NCBI RefSeq assembly: GCF_964340395.1
Contig: NC_135556.1
Location: 191,001 to 255,000 of the forward strand
DNA: 64,000 nucleotides
From: Glandiceps talaboti
Taxonomy: Eukaryota; Hemichordata; Enteropneusta; Spengelidae
Reading direction: 5' to 3'
Position 1 is the stretch's first letter; every line of letters begins with the position of its first letter. Below the pieces are notes generated by a model. That model was not told the DNA's origin, made no database searches, and saw nothing but the letters and a program-made list of their open reading frames with translations. This document shows, in pieces, positions 8,252 to 18,431 of the stretch. A program made the translations under genes and the position numbers.

Positions 8252-8576
8252 TCTTGGTACACTCTCGTCCCTTAAGAGACTACTAGTAACAGGAAAAAAA
8301 ATAGTTGACCACATTTTCCTTATTAAAGTGAATAACGAATTCCAAACATTTGAGGATTCTGAGACAAACAAATTCTTCCAATGGACTGGTGATAGTCTAG
8401 GTACAATACAACTTTCTAGCAAGGTGAGTAATTGGTTGTATTATTTATTGACATGTGTAGAATAATTGCTTGTATATATACCGCCATCACTTATTTCGTA
8501 TGTTTGTTCACAGAGTTATGATAAAAGCATTATTAACCCAATACCACATAACTGTGTGCAAGTCTTTTTGGAATAA
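8252..8576 (+). CDS. Two-exon 3' end of a gene, product unrecognised (exons 8252-8423 and 8514-8576)
   Basis: Exon 1 is open in one frame and contains KRLLVTGKKIVDHIFLIKVN followed by ETNKFFQWTGDSLGTIQLSS and Lys. It ends in AAG at a strong donor, GTGAGT (8424-8429). A 90-bp intron ends at TATGTTTGTTCACAG (acceptor AG 8512-8513). Exon 2 keeps the frame in phase 0, reads SYDKSIINPIPHNCVQVFLE and stops with TAA at 8574-8576. Donor, acceptor, phase and stop all agree, which is hard to get by chance. The stop overlaps an AATAAA (8572-8577), a possible poly(A) signal. The exon 1 left edge is set at the acceptor-like TATATTCACATTAG, but another AG downstream could be used; the frame is closed by a TGA near 8210. 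Upstream exons were not found. I recognise no domain. It may be a host gene or a relic. Confidence 0.45.
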
Positions 8577-8577
8577 A
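8572..8577 (+). promoter_or_regulatory. Possible polyadenylation signal AATAAA overlapping the stop codon
   Basis: AATAAA includes the TAA stop of the two-exon candidate. If used, the 3' UTR would be very short. It could equally be chance in AT-rich DNA. Confidence 0.25.
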
Positions 8578-8797
8578 TGGAAATGGTTAGAGTAAGATGG
8601 ATATCTGTGGGTAGACTGATGCTACCTGTTATATGGAATACCTAAAGATAGACCAAACTTGCAAAACTACAAACAGAACTCAACTATCAGTGATAAACTT
8701 ATAACACCCTACATGATCCCTTTGGGCTTTCTCACATTTTGTGTTTTCACAAATTTATATTCACACATTGGATAACACCTAAAAAAAATGAATTGTT

Positions 8798-9115
8798 TGG
8801 TTCCAGTTACGTGACCACATCTAGCTTTTCACTGCCGAATCCTAAATTTATTTTTATGTATTCAAGAAAAAAATAATAAAATTGCAAAAATTGTGAAGTC
8901 TCGTGAAAAATAGTGGATGCAGAATCTGACATCAACTTAAAAAGACAATATGAAACTGTTCTTCTAATCTGTAATGGCTGTACATCTGATAGGAAGAAAT
9001 AAACAACACAGAGATCATTTGGAAAACAATGGAAAACCTCACACATGACAAAAATATGTAATAAAATAAAAAAAACTACCCCCACCTATTCTAAAATTGA
9101 GTGTAATCAGAACCA
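8798..9115. mobile_element. MITE-like element copy 1 (~318 bp)
   Basis: It shares most of its length with 11340-11672 in the same orientation, e.g. GACAAT(A/G)T(G/A)AAACT, GATGGCTGTACATCTGAT-type text and AACAACACAGAGA. The ends are imperfect inverted repeats: TGGTTCCAGTTAC at the left, and TGGTTCTGATTAC when the right end is read on the minus strand. There is no coding capacity; the minus-strand ORF across it is incidental. Size, terminal inverted repeats and lack of a gene fit a non-autonomous DNA transposon. The superfamily is unknown and no target duplication is clear. Confidence 0.6.
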
Positions 9116-9846
9116 CACATTTTTTTATTAGGCCTAACAGTCTGAGCAAAAATCTTGGACTCAATCAAACTGGCCTTATCAGACGAGATAATAAGCATGT
9201 TATTAAACTCTTTTAAACAGTTCCCCCAAATCAGACATTATAACCATAATATTTGATTATATTTACCCTAGCTCAAATTATAAATCTTTGTTTGAGTCAA
9301 AGCAACTTGTGCTTTTGTGGTGGGAATATTTCAGATAGATTCATCACTATACAAACTACCATTTCTGATGCTTGTTGAATCAGGAGATAAATTAATGGCA
9401 GAGAGCTACTTTTTACTGTTTGGGATCAAATGACAGAAAAAATGTATTTTAAAATTCCATCATTCACAAGAAAGTGTGGTAACCACTAAAGGGAAGAGAA
9501 TAAATTGTTTTATCTACCACAAACAAGCTATTTAATGACTTGATTAATCAGGTTATACCCTTGAATTAATAATGATTATACCATAGTAATAACACCATAA
9601 AATATCACCTTAATCTTTTTTTTGTGTGTGTAGGAAGAATGGGAGTATCTACTTTCATTTTAGTGCTTGTTTATGTTTTGTACATGATGCAAAATGATAT
9701 TTGAGTCTGTCAACTTCATAATTAATTATTCCTATTTCAAGGGACGCATTCGGCTATCCATATAATTAACTGGCTATTTGTACAATTGCATCTTATTTAC
9801 ATGTATTTATCGACAATGTACAAACCAAGTTATTGTGTTCAAACAG
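9116..9846. other. Interval without a supported gene
   Basis: AT-rich sequence. The only signal of note is a very good splice-acceptor-like stretch, CTTTTTTTTGTGTGTGTAG, ending near 9632, followed by GAAGAATGGGAGTATC, which closes after nine codons. I see no matching upstream exon. Confidence 0.4.
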
Positions 9847-9911
9847 CAAATGTAGATATACCTGACCTGTCTAGACCACATGTGTCTATGTCACTGGATG
9901 AAGTGTGCTAA
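9847..9911 (+). CDS. Candidate terminal exon, weakly supported
   Basis: After an acceptor-like TTATTGTGTTCAAACAG the frame reads NVDIPDLSRPHVSMSLDEVC and stops at 9909-9911. The peptide looks protein-like. No donor exon in the required phase (one base carried over) was found nearby. The exon of the two-exon candidate at 8252-8423 ends in phase 0 and does not fit. A minus-strand reading of the same stretch also has splice-like borders, so direction is uncertain. Confidence 0.2.
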
Positions 9912-10032
9912 AAATACAAATCAAAATATTTCAAATCAATATTAATTATGCCAGTTGTTCATAAATTATGCCGGAGAAGAAGAAATATGTTATGCTTTCA
10001 TATTTTACTTCAATCAAAAGGAAAATACTCAC

Positions 10033-10105
10033 GAACCAAGAGTTTTGTCAATGATCATCTTCAGACTCTTGACAAGGCCCCTTAGGTCACTCATGCTTTC
10101 CTTGG
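10033..10105 (-). CDS. Candidate internal exon, 73 bp
   Basis: Read on the minus strand, an acceptor TTTCTTCTTTAAG precedes an exon whose only open frame is KESMSDLRGLVKSLKMIIDK followed by T-L-G. It ends at a perfect donor, GTGAGT (10027-10032 on the plus strand). The peptide is an amphipathic helix with regular Leu/Ile/Met spacing. Exact splice consensus on both sides and a single open frame support an internal exon. No partner exon was found with confidence: a minus-strand candidate at 9861-9906 would stop after a few codons, and upstream exons were not located. The family is unknown. Confidence 0.35.
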
Positions 10106-11041
10106 CTTAAAGAAGAAATATTTGGGAAATAAATTTTCCCATTTAAAATATTTACATCTTGTATCTGTAATACACAAACTTGAATCAATTCTGTCATTTA
10201 CAGGAATCGATACAAGATATTTATCTAACTTTGAAGAAAAACATACACCAAGAATGACATTTGTGCAAGTTTTAAATTTGAAAATTTTAGTTTAAATTAA
10301 CAAATCATTTAAATAGCATTTTGAGTATTTGAAATTGTATAGAATATGTTTGAATTATTACTATGATCACTCTTTTATTAAATCATATACATGGAACAAT
10401 TATATGACGGCAATATGCTGGTAAATCCATTCTATTTTTAGCTACACTTCATGTATATACATGCATGCATGCATGCATGACTGACCACCAAGTTTGGATT
10501 CTGTAATTATCAATTATTTGTATAGTAGTTGCATAGTATTATAGAGTGCTCTGGACACCTCCCTGCATGAGCATGCACCAAAAATTACCCCAACTGCACA
10601 TGTACCTACAAAATGTTATAGAGACAGACTCGGTTTGATTATTTTCATGTATTAATTGCTATTGAGTAGGACTTCCATGAGGCAATGCTTGCCCATCACA
10701 AGGAGCTAATGTGAACAGTGAATAAGGAGCAAGTTTCAAATATGTACTTCTAGGCAACTGTGCATAACATAAGTGATGTAAAATCATGAAGTGACTTCAG
10801 ATTGCAATGTTTATACACAAAATGCCATTATTTCCATTAGTAGTAACTTGCTCTTTAGTTTATCCCCTTTAATGCATTGGACAATAACCCTTGGATGGAA
10901 ATCTTACGTTGTAATCCCCAATCTCACTATAATGGTGCAGTACATTTGCAAACAGGACATTTGGTTATGAGGTGTGCACATCATATTTATTATTTTTTTT
11001 ATAGTTTATAGATAGTCAGTCAAGTCTTGAAAAGGAGATCA
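10106..11041. other. Interval without a supported gene
   Basis: AT-rich DNA with one short (ATGC)n tract at 10461-10479. A donor-like GTAAGA on the minus strand at about 10904 follows a protein-like frame, but no acceptor precedes it. Nothing else is supported. Confidence 0.4.
10461..10479. repeat. Microsatellite (ATGC)n
   Basis: Four to five ATGC units; a shorter ATGCATGCATGC run recurs near 11105. Confidence 0.85.
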
Positions 11042-11058
11042 GGGGGGGGGGGGGGGGG
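11042..11058 (+). repeat. Run of 17 G
   Basis: Uninterrupted homopolymer. With the 12-G run at 1148-1159 and the 14-C run at 4465-4478 it is one of three long G/C homopolymers in AT-rich surroundings. Exact length is likely to be unreliable in sequencing. Confidence 0.9.
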
Positions 11059-11339
11059 CTACTGTATTTGGTCAAATGCTTATGTCCATGTGTCTGTTTG
11101 TATGTGCATGCATGCATCCCTCCATCATTGTATACTCATATCTGTATTTCATACCAAGGTGTGCAGCCCAAGTTGAAAACATCTACCAATCACCAAGATC
11201 AATTGTTAGGGGTTTCCAGACACAAACAGACCCATCTTGGGGAAATCTTCCAATTATTTACCTTTATTCTGTTGATGTGAAGATAGCAATATATGCCATG
11301 GGATTTTTGCTATGTTGTGATTAGGCCAAATAAAAAAAA

Positions 11340-11672
11340 GGTTCCAGTTACTGACCCCACCTAGTTTTTCACGCCAACCCTAAACTTTTTTTAAGTTTTC
11401 AAGAAAAATAATTAAAAAATCACGAAAATCGTGAAGTCTCGCATGAAATAGTGGGTGCCGAAACTGATATCAACTTAAAAAGACAATGTAAAACTATTCT
11501 TGCAATTTGTGATGGCTGTACATCTGATGGGAAGAAATGAACAACACAGAGACCATTTGGAAAACAATAGAAAACCTGAACTAGACACTCACACATGAAA
11601 CAAATATATAATAAAATAAAATAAAAAATCTACCTACCTCGCCTATTTTAAAATTGAATGTAATCGGAACCA
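11340..11672. mobile_element. MITE-like element copy 2 (~333 bp)
   Basis: Same orientation as 8798-9115. The left end is GGTTCCAGTTAC and the right end is GGTTCCGATTAC on the minus strand. It carries a short extra segment near 11578-11589 (GAACTAGACACT) that copy 1 lacks. It diverges from copy 1 by scattered substitutions, so the copies are not recent duplicates of each other. Confidence 0.6.
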
Positions 11673-12876
11673 TACTTTTTTTTATGCCTTAGGGAACTTT
11701 AAGACAAAACGTTGACCCATGTTTTGGAATTTTTTTTCATGAAAAAGTGACCCATTTGAATGGCACATAACCACACACATTTCACCCCTCTCAGTCAAAG
11801 GCAAGCTTTATAATGCATCCTCAAGGTCAAATAGCATAAATTAAAGTGTTGTAAAACTTCACATTTTGCCTGCTTTTTAAACTATTGAAGTTTAATAGTC
11901 ACCCAATTTGATTGTTACATTATCCATATCCATATTATCAATATTGGTCTCTCTGAGACATTGACCTTTGACCCCAACCTCTGTCTTCAAGGTCAAAGAG
12001 CCAAAAATTATAGTGCATAGTACACAGCAGAGATGATAGACCAATTTCAACCAAGCCTGCCACAAATGTCACAAACAGTAATCCACATATGCAGGATACT
12101 TCGACATTGGCAATAATAGTTGAATGGCGGCCATATTTATTGTCAAATTTGACATTTTGTGCACTAACTCAGACTGTACTAGTAGTTTAATACATAGAAA
12201 TCTAAATTAAGTTACTTAACCAGTGTTATTTATAATGATCTTCAAGACCTTGACATTGCTTTTTTTGGTGACCTTGCTAATGATCATATTTGTCATAAAA
12301 AATTCAGCATTAACTATTAAGTTGAAATACTGGTGACTGTCTTTGATGAAGACTTATGAAAATTTGTCACTGTATCAATAACTTTCAGATGAATATTAGA
12401 GGCTACATCATTTTATCTGCATTATTGACATTACAAATCAACTGTAGATGAAGACCTAACAGCTATAAATGGTAAGTACATGTTATCTATAAATACTTTA
12501 CTAACTTTTTGGTGTAGGTGATGTATATTTGATATTCTGCAGACGTACCATGTAATAGATATTGCCTTAAAATACACAGCCAGATATGATAGTACTTTCT
12601 CTTGGTCATTATGCCAACAATTATTTAGACTGAGAATGTATGGTACTCGTATGGTAATTCTGGCAATATGGTCCCCTGGATTTTGAAGCGTTTCATTTTG
12701 AATTTAATTTTATTACATAAATTTTAATTTAATTTTAGCACATTTTGACTTCTGATGATAAAACATCCTCTTGGAAAATTTCTTGTTGTAAATAGAGTAT
12801 CGAATTCACTTTATTTCTGTATGTTATTTAGGTATGCTTTACCATGCTTGCTATGGCATGTTGTTATGCAATAAAA
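11673..12876. other. Non-coding interval with several AGGTCA-type motifs and a retroposon-like tail
   Basis: No gene is supported. Four AGGTCA-type sites occur: TCAAGGTCAAA near 11821, TGACCTTTGACCC at 11962-11974 (a direct repeat with one-base spacing), TTCAAGGTCAAAG at 11986-11998, and a related AAGACCTTGACA near 12244. These match nuclear-receptor half-site consensus but may simply belong to a dispersed repeat. From about 12760 the sequence resembles a retroposon 3' tail, ending TATGCAATAAA (12870-12875 for AATAAA) directly before (ATTG)n. Confidence 0.4.
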
Positions 12877-13106
<230 letters not shown>

Positions 13107-13383
13107 AGATATAATTATATTGTTTTAACGTTTGTGGTGAAATTGATTAAATGATTGATAGCTCTATGAGCTCGGTGGAATTTGGGCAGCATTCGAAATT
13201 GATTACGCTAAAATCCATATTATCTAGTCAATGCTAGGGGTATCATTGCAGCCAACGCAACTCATTGTCGCCAATTCGACTCACCATACAAGCGGACACC
13301 TGATTCAACGTTTTTCTTTATTTTCATGGGGAGGGGTAACACACATGCACACATGCACACAGTGCTTGACTGCAAATTATGAA

Positions 13384-13417
13384 TAGAGTTATAATGGAAT
13401 GTGCCTTTATAACTCTA
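13384..13417. repeat. Perfect 11-bp inverted repeat just left of the satellite
   Basis: TAGAGTTATAA (13384-13394) and TTATAACTCTA (13407-13417) pair perfectly around a 12-base loop. The satellite begins 23 bp further right. Confidence 0.9.
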
Positions 13418-13440
13418 AACCAAACATACAGAAAGTTAAA

Positions 13441-16121
13441 GGTACGATTTAGGACCTAGGTACGATTTAGGACCTAGGTAATGATTTTGGACTTAGGTAA
13501 TGATTTAGGACTTAGGTATGCTTTAGGACTTAGGTATACTTTATGACTTAGGTATGATTTAGGACTTAGGTATGATTTAGGACTTAGGTATGCTTTAGGA
13601 CTTAGGTATGCTTTAGGACTTAGGTATGCTTTAGGACTTAGCTAAAGATTTAGGACTTAGGTGTGATTTATGACTTAGATTATGCTTTAGGACTTAGGTA
13701 TGATTTAGGTTCTGATTTAGGACTTAGATTATGATTTAGTACTTAGGTTATGCTTTAGGACTTAGGCTATGATTTAGAACTTAGGTTATGATTTAGGACT
13801 TAGGTATGATTTAGGACTTAGATATGCTTTAGGACTTAGGTATGCTTTAGGACTTAGGTATGCTTTAGGACTTAGGTATGATTTAGGACTTAGGTATGAT
13901 TTAGGACTTAGATTATGATTTAGGACTTAGGTTATGATTTAGGACTTAGGTATGATTTAGGTTATGATTTAGGACTTAGGTTATGATTTAGGACTTAGGT
14001 TATGATTTAGGACTTAGGTATTCTTTAGGACTTAGGTATGCTTTAAGACTTAGGTATGCTTTAGGACTTAGGTATGCTTTAGGACTTAGGTATGATTTAG
14101 ACTTAGGTTATGATTTGGGACTTAGGTATGCTTTAGGACTTAGGTTATGCTTTAGGACTTAGGTTATGATTTAGGACTTAAATATGATTTAGGACTTAGG
14201 TATGCTTTAGGACTTAGGTATGATTTAGGACTTACGTATGATTTAGGACTTAGGTTATGCTTTAGGACTTAGGTTATGCTTTAGGACTTAGGTTATGCTT
14301 TAGGACTTAAATATGATTTAGGACTTATGTTATGATTTAGGACTTAGGCTATGATTTAGGTTATGATTTAGGACTTAGGTTATGATTTAGGACTTATGTT
14401 ATGATTTAGGACTTAGGTATGATTTAGGACTTAGATATGGTTTAGGACTTAGGTATGCTTTAGGACTTAGGTATGCTTTAGGACTTAGGTATGATTTAGG
14501 ACTTAGGTATGCTTTAGGACTTAGGTTATGATTTAGGACTTAGGTTATGATTAGGTCTTAGGTTATGATTTAGGACTTAGCTAAAGATTTAGGACTTAGA
14601 TTATGATTTAGGACCTAGTTATGATTTAGGACTTAGGTTATGATTTAGGACATAGGTTATGATTAGGACTTAGGTTATGATTTAGGACTTAGGTATGATT
14701 TAGGACTTAGGTTATGATTTAAGACTTAGGTATGCTTTAGGACTTAGGTATGCTTTAGGACTTAGGTATGATTTAGTACTTAGGTATGATTTAGGACTTA
14801 GGTATGATTTAGGACTTAGATATGATTTAGGACTTAGGTATGATTTAGGACTTAGGTTATGCTTTTTTACTTAGGTTATGCTTTAGGACTTAGGTTATAA
14901 ATTAGCACATAAATATGATTTAGTACTTAGGTTATGCTTTAGGACTTATGTTATGAATTAGGACTTAGGTTATGATTTAGTTCTTTGGTATGATTTAGAA
15001 CTTAGATTATGATTTAGGACTTAGGTATGATTTAGGACTTAGGTATGATTTAGGACTTAGGTATGCTTTAGGACTTAGGTTATATTTTAGGACTTAGGTT
15101 ATGATTTAGGACTTACGTATGATTTAGGACTTAGCTAAAGATTTAGGACTTAGGTATGATTTAGGACTTAGGTATGCTTTAGGACTTAGGTTATGCTTTA
15201 GGACTTAGGTTATGCTTTAGGACTTACGTTATGCTTTAGGACTTAGGTTATACTTTAGGACTTAGGTTATGATTTAGGACTTAGGTTATGATTTAGGACT
15301 TACGTATGATTTAGGACTTAGCTAAAGATTTAGAACTTAGATTATGATTTAGGACTTAAGTATGAATTAGGACTTAGGTTATGCTTAGGACTTAGGTTAT
15401 GATTTAGGACTTAGGTATGATTTAGGACTTAGCTAAAGATTTAGGAATTACATTATGATTTAGGACTTATGTTATGATTTAGGACTTAGGTTATGCTTTA
15501 GGACTTAGGTATGATTTAGGACTTACGTATGATTTAGGACTTAGATATGCTTTAGGACTTAGTTATGATTTAGGACTTAGTTATGATTTAGGACTTAGGT
15601 TATGATTTAGGACTTACGTATGATTTAGGACTTAGCTAAAGATTTAGGACTTAGATTATGATTTAGGACTTAGGTATGATTTAGGACTTACCTAAAGATT
15701 TAAGACTTAGGTATGATTTAGGACTTAGCTAAATATTTAGGAAATAGATTATGATTTAGGACTTATGTTATGATTTAGGACTTAGGTATGATTTAGGACT
15801 TAGGTTATTACTTAGGACTTAGGTATGATTTAGAACTTACGTATGATTTAGGACTTAAGTATGATTTAGGACTTAGGTTATGCTTTAGGACTTAGGTTAT
15901 GCTTTAGGACTTACGTTATACTTTAGGACTTAGGTTATACTTTAGGACTTAGGTTATGATTTAGGACTTAGGTTATGATTTAGGACTTACGTATGATTTA
16001 GGACTTAGCTAAAGATTTAGGACTTAGATTATGATTTGGGACTTAAGTTATGATTTAGGACTTAGGTTATGCTTTAGGACTTAGGTTATGATTTAGGACT
16101 TAGGAATGATTTAGGACTTAG
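13441..16121 (+). repeat. Left edge zone of the array, irregular units
   Basis: The first two units are GTACGATTTAGGACCTAG, carrying CCTAGG instead of CTTAGG; the next has ATTTTGG. Unit order here shows only weak higher-order periodicity, and singleton variants such as TTTTTTACTTAGG (near 14865) and TTAGCACATAAA (near 14902) are frequent. Divergence at the edge and homogeneity inside is the pattern expected from unequal exchange. Confidence 0.8.
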
Positions 16122-18431
16122 CTGAAATTTTAGGAATTAGATTATGATTTAGGACTTATGTTATGATTTAGGACTTAGGTTATGCTTTAGGACTTAGGTA
16201 TGATTTAGGACTTAGGTTATTACTTAGGTCTTAGGCATGATTTATGACTTAGTTATGATTTAGGACTTAGGTTATGATTTAGGACTTAGGTTATGATTAG
16301 GACTTAGGTATGCTTTAAGACTTAGGTATGCTTTAGGACTTAGATATGCTTTAGGACTTAGGTATGATTTAGGAATTAGATTTTGATTTAGGACTTAGGT
16401 TATGCTTTATGACTTAGGTTATGCTTTAGGACTTAGGTTAGGCTTTAGGACTTAGGTTATACTTTAGGACTTAGGTTATGATTTAGGACTTAGGTTATGA
16501 TTTAGGTCTTACGTATGATTTAGGACTTAGCTAAAGATTTAGGACTTAGATTATGATTTAGGACTTAAGTATGATTTAGGACTTAGGTTATGCTTTAGGA
16601 CTTAGTTATGATTTAGGCCTTAGTTATGATTTAGGACTCAGGTTATGATTTAGGACTTACGTATGATTTAGGACTTAGTTAAAGATTTAGGACTTAGATT
16701 ATGATTTAGGACTTAGGTATGATTTAGGACTTACCTAAAGATTTAAGACTTAGGTATGATTTAGGACTTAGCTAAATATTTAGGAATTAGATTATGATTT
16801 AGGACTTATGTTATGATTTAGGACTTAGGTATGATTTAGGACTTAGGTTATTACTTAGGACTTAGGTATGATTTAGGACTTAGCTAAATATTTAGGAAAT
16901 AGATTATGATTTAGGACTTATGTTATGATTTAGGACTTAGGTATGATTTAGGACTTAGGTTATTACTTAGGACTTAGGTATGATTTAGAACTTACGTATG
17001 ATTTAGGACTTAAGTATGATTTAGGACTTAGGTTATGCTTTAGGACTTAGGTTATGCTTTAGGACTTACGTTATACTTTAGGACTTAGGTTATACTTTAG
17101 GACTTAGGTTATGATTTAGGACTTAGGTTATGATTTAGGACTTACGTATGATTTAGGACTTAGCTAAAGATTTAGGACTTAGATTATGATTTGGGACTTA
17201 AGTTATGATTTAGGACTTAGGTTATGCTTTAGGACTTAGGTTATGATTTAGGACTTAGGAATGATTTAGGACTTAGCTGAAATTTTAGGAATTAGATTAT
17301 GATTTAGGACTTATGTTATGATTTAGGACTTAGGTTATGCTTTAGGACTTAGGTATGATTTAGGACTTAGGTTATTACTTAGGTCTTAGGCATGATTTAT
17401 GACTTAGTTATGATTTAGGACTTAGGTTATGATTTAGGACTTAGGTTATGATTAGGACTTAGGTATGCTTTAAGACTTAGGTATGCTTTAGGACTTAGAT
17501 ATGCTTTAGGACTTAGGTATGATTTAGGAATTAGATTTTGATTTAGGACTTAGGTTATGCTTTATGACTTAGGTTATGCTTTAGGACTTAGGTTAGGCTT
17601 TAGGACTTAGGTTATGCTTTAGGACTTAGGTTATACTTTAGGACTTAGGTTATGATTTAGGACTTAGGTTATGATTTAGGTCTTACGTATGATTTAGGAC
17701 TTAGCTAAAGATTTAGGACTTAGATTATGATTTAGGACTTAAGTATGATTTAGGACTTAGGTTATGCTTTAGGACTTAGTTATGATTTAGGCCTTAGTTA
17801 TGATTTAGGACTTAGGTTATGATTTAGGACTTACGTATGATTTAGGACTTAGTTAAAGATTTAGGACTTAGATTATGATTTAGGACTTAGGTATGATTTA
17901 GGACTTACCTAAAGATTTAAGACTTAGGTATGATTTAGGACTTAGCTAAATATTTAGGAATTAGATTATGATTTAGGACTTATGTTATGATTTAGGACTT
18001 AGGTATGATTTAGGACTTAGGTTATTACTTAGGACTTAGGTATGATTTAGGACTTACGTATGATTTAGGACTTAGATATGCTTTAGGACTTAAATATGAT
18101 TTAGGACTTAGGTTATGATTAGGACTTAGATATGCTTTAGGACTTAGGTTATGATTTAGGACTTAAATATGATTTAGGACTTAGGTTATGATTTAGGACT
18201 TAGGTATGATTTAGGACTTAGGTATGCTTTAGGACTTAGGTATGCTTTAAGACTTAGGTATGCTTTAGGACTTAGGTATGCTTTAGGACTTAGGTTATGC
18301 TTTAGGACTTAGGTTATGCTTTAGGACTTAGGTTATGCTTTAGGACTTATGTTATGCTTTAGGACTTAGGTTATGCTTTAGGACTTAGGTATGATTTAGG
18401 ACTTAGGTTATGCTTTAGGACTTAGGTATGA
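16122..18431 (+). repeat. Higher-order repeat pair, period ~1.16 kb
   Basis: The marker CTGAAATTTTAGGAATTAG occurs at 16122 and 17277 (1,155 bp apart), and TTTGGGACTTAAGTTATG recurs at the same spacing. Marker CCTAAAGATTTAAGAC is about 1,175 bp apart, showing one extra unit in the second copy. Confidence 0.75.

Noticed and set aside
8807-9085. Minus-strand ORF of 92 codons
   Set aside because: It lies entirely inside the MITE-like repeat, and the other copy does not keep the frame open.
9633-9662. Possible exon after a very strong acceptor-like sequence
   Set aside because: It closes after nine codons, and no donor exon was found. Polypyrimidine runs with AG are common in AT/T-rich DNA.
10904-10970. 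Minus-strand frame with VLFANVLHHYSEIGDYN before a GTAAGA donor
   Set aside because: There is no acceptor AG within a reasonable distance upstream, and a stop lies just before the stretch.
11068-11324. Two overlapping plus-strand ORFs of 70 and 82 codons
   Set aside because: They begin in a G run and a low-complexity ATGC stretch. There is no motif, splice support or consistent frame preference.
12391-12451. Short ORF with a signal-peptide-like start (MNIRGYIILSALLTLQINCR)
   Set aside because: It stops after 20 codons. The nearby GTAAGT donor is not in a frame that would continue it.
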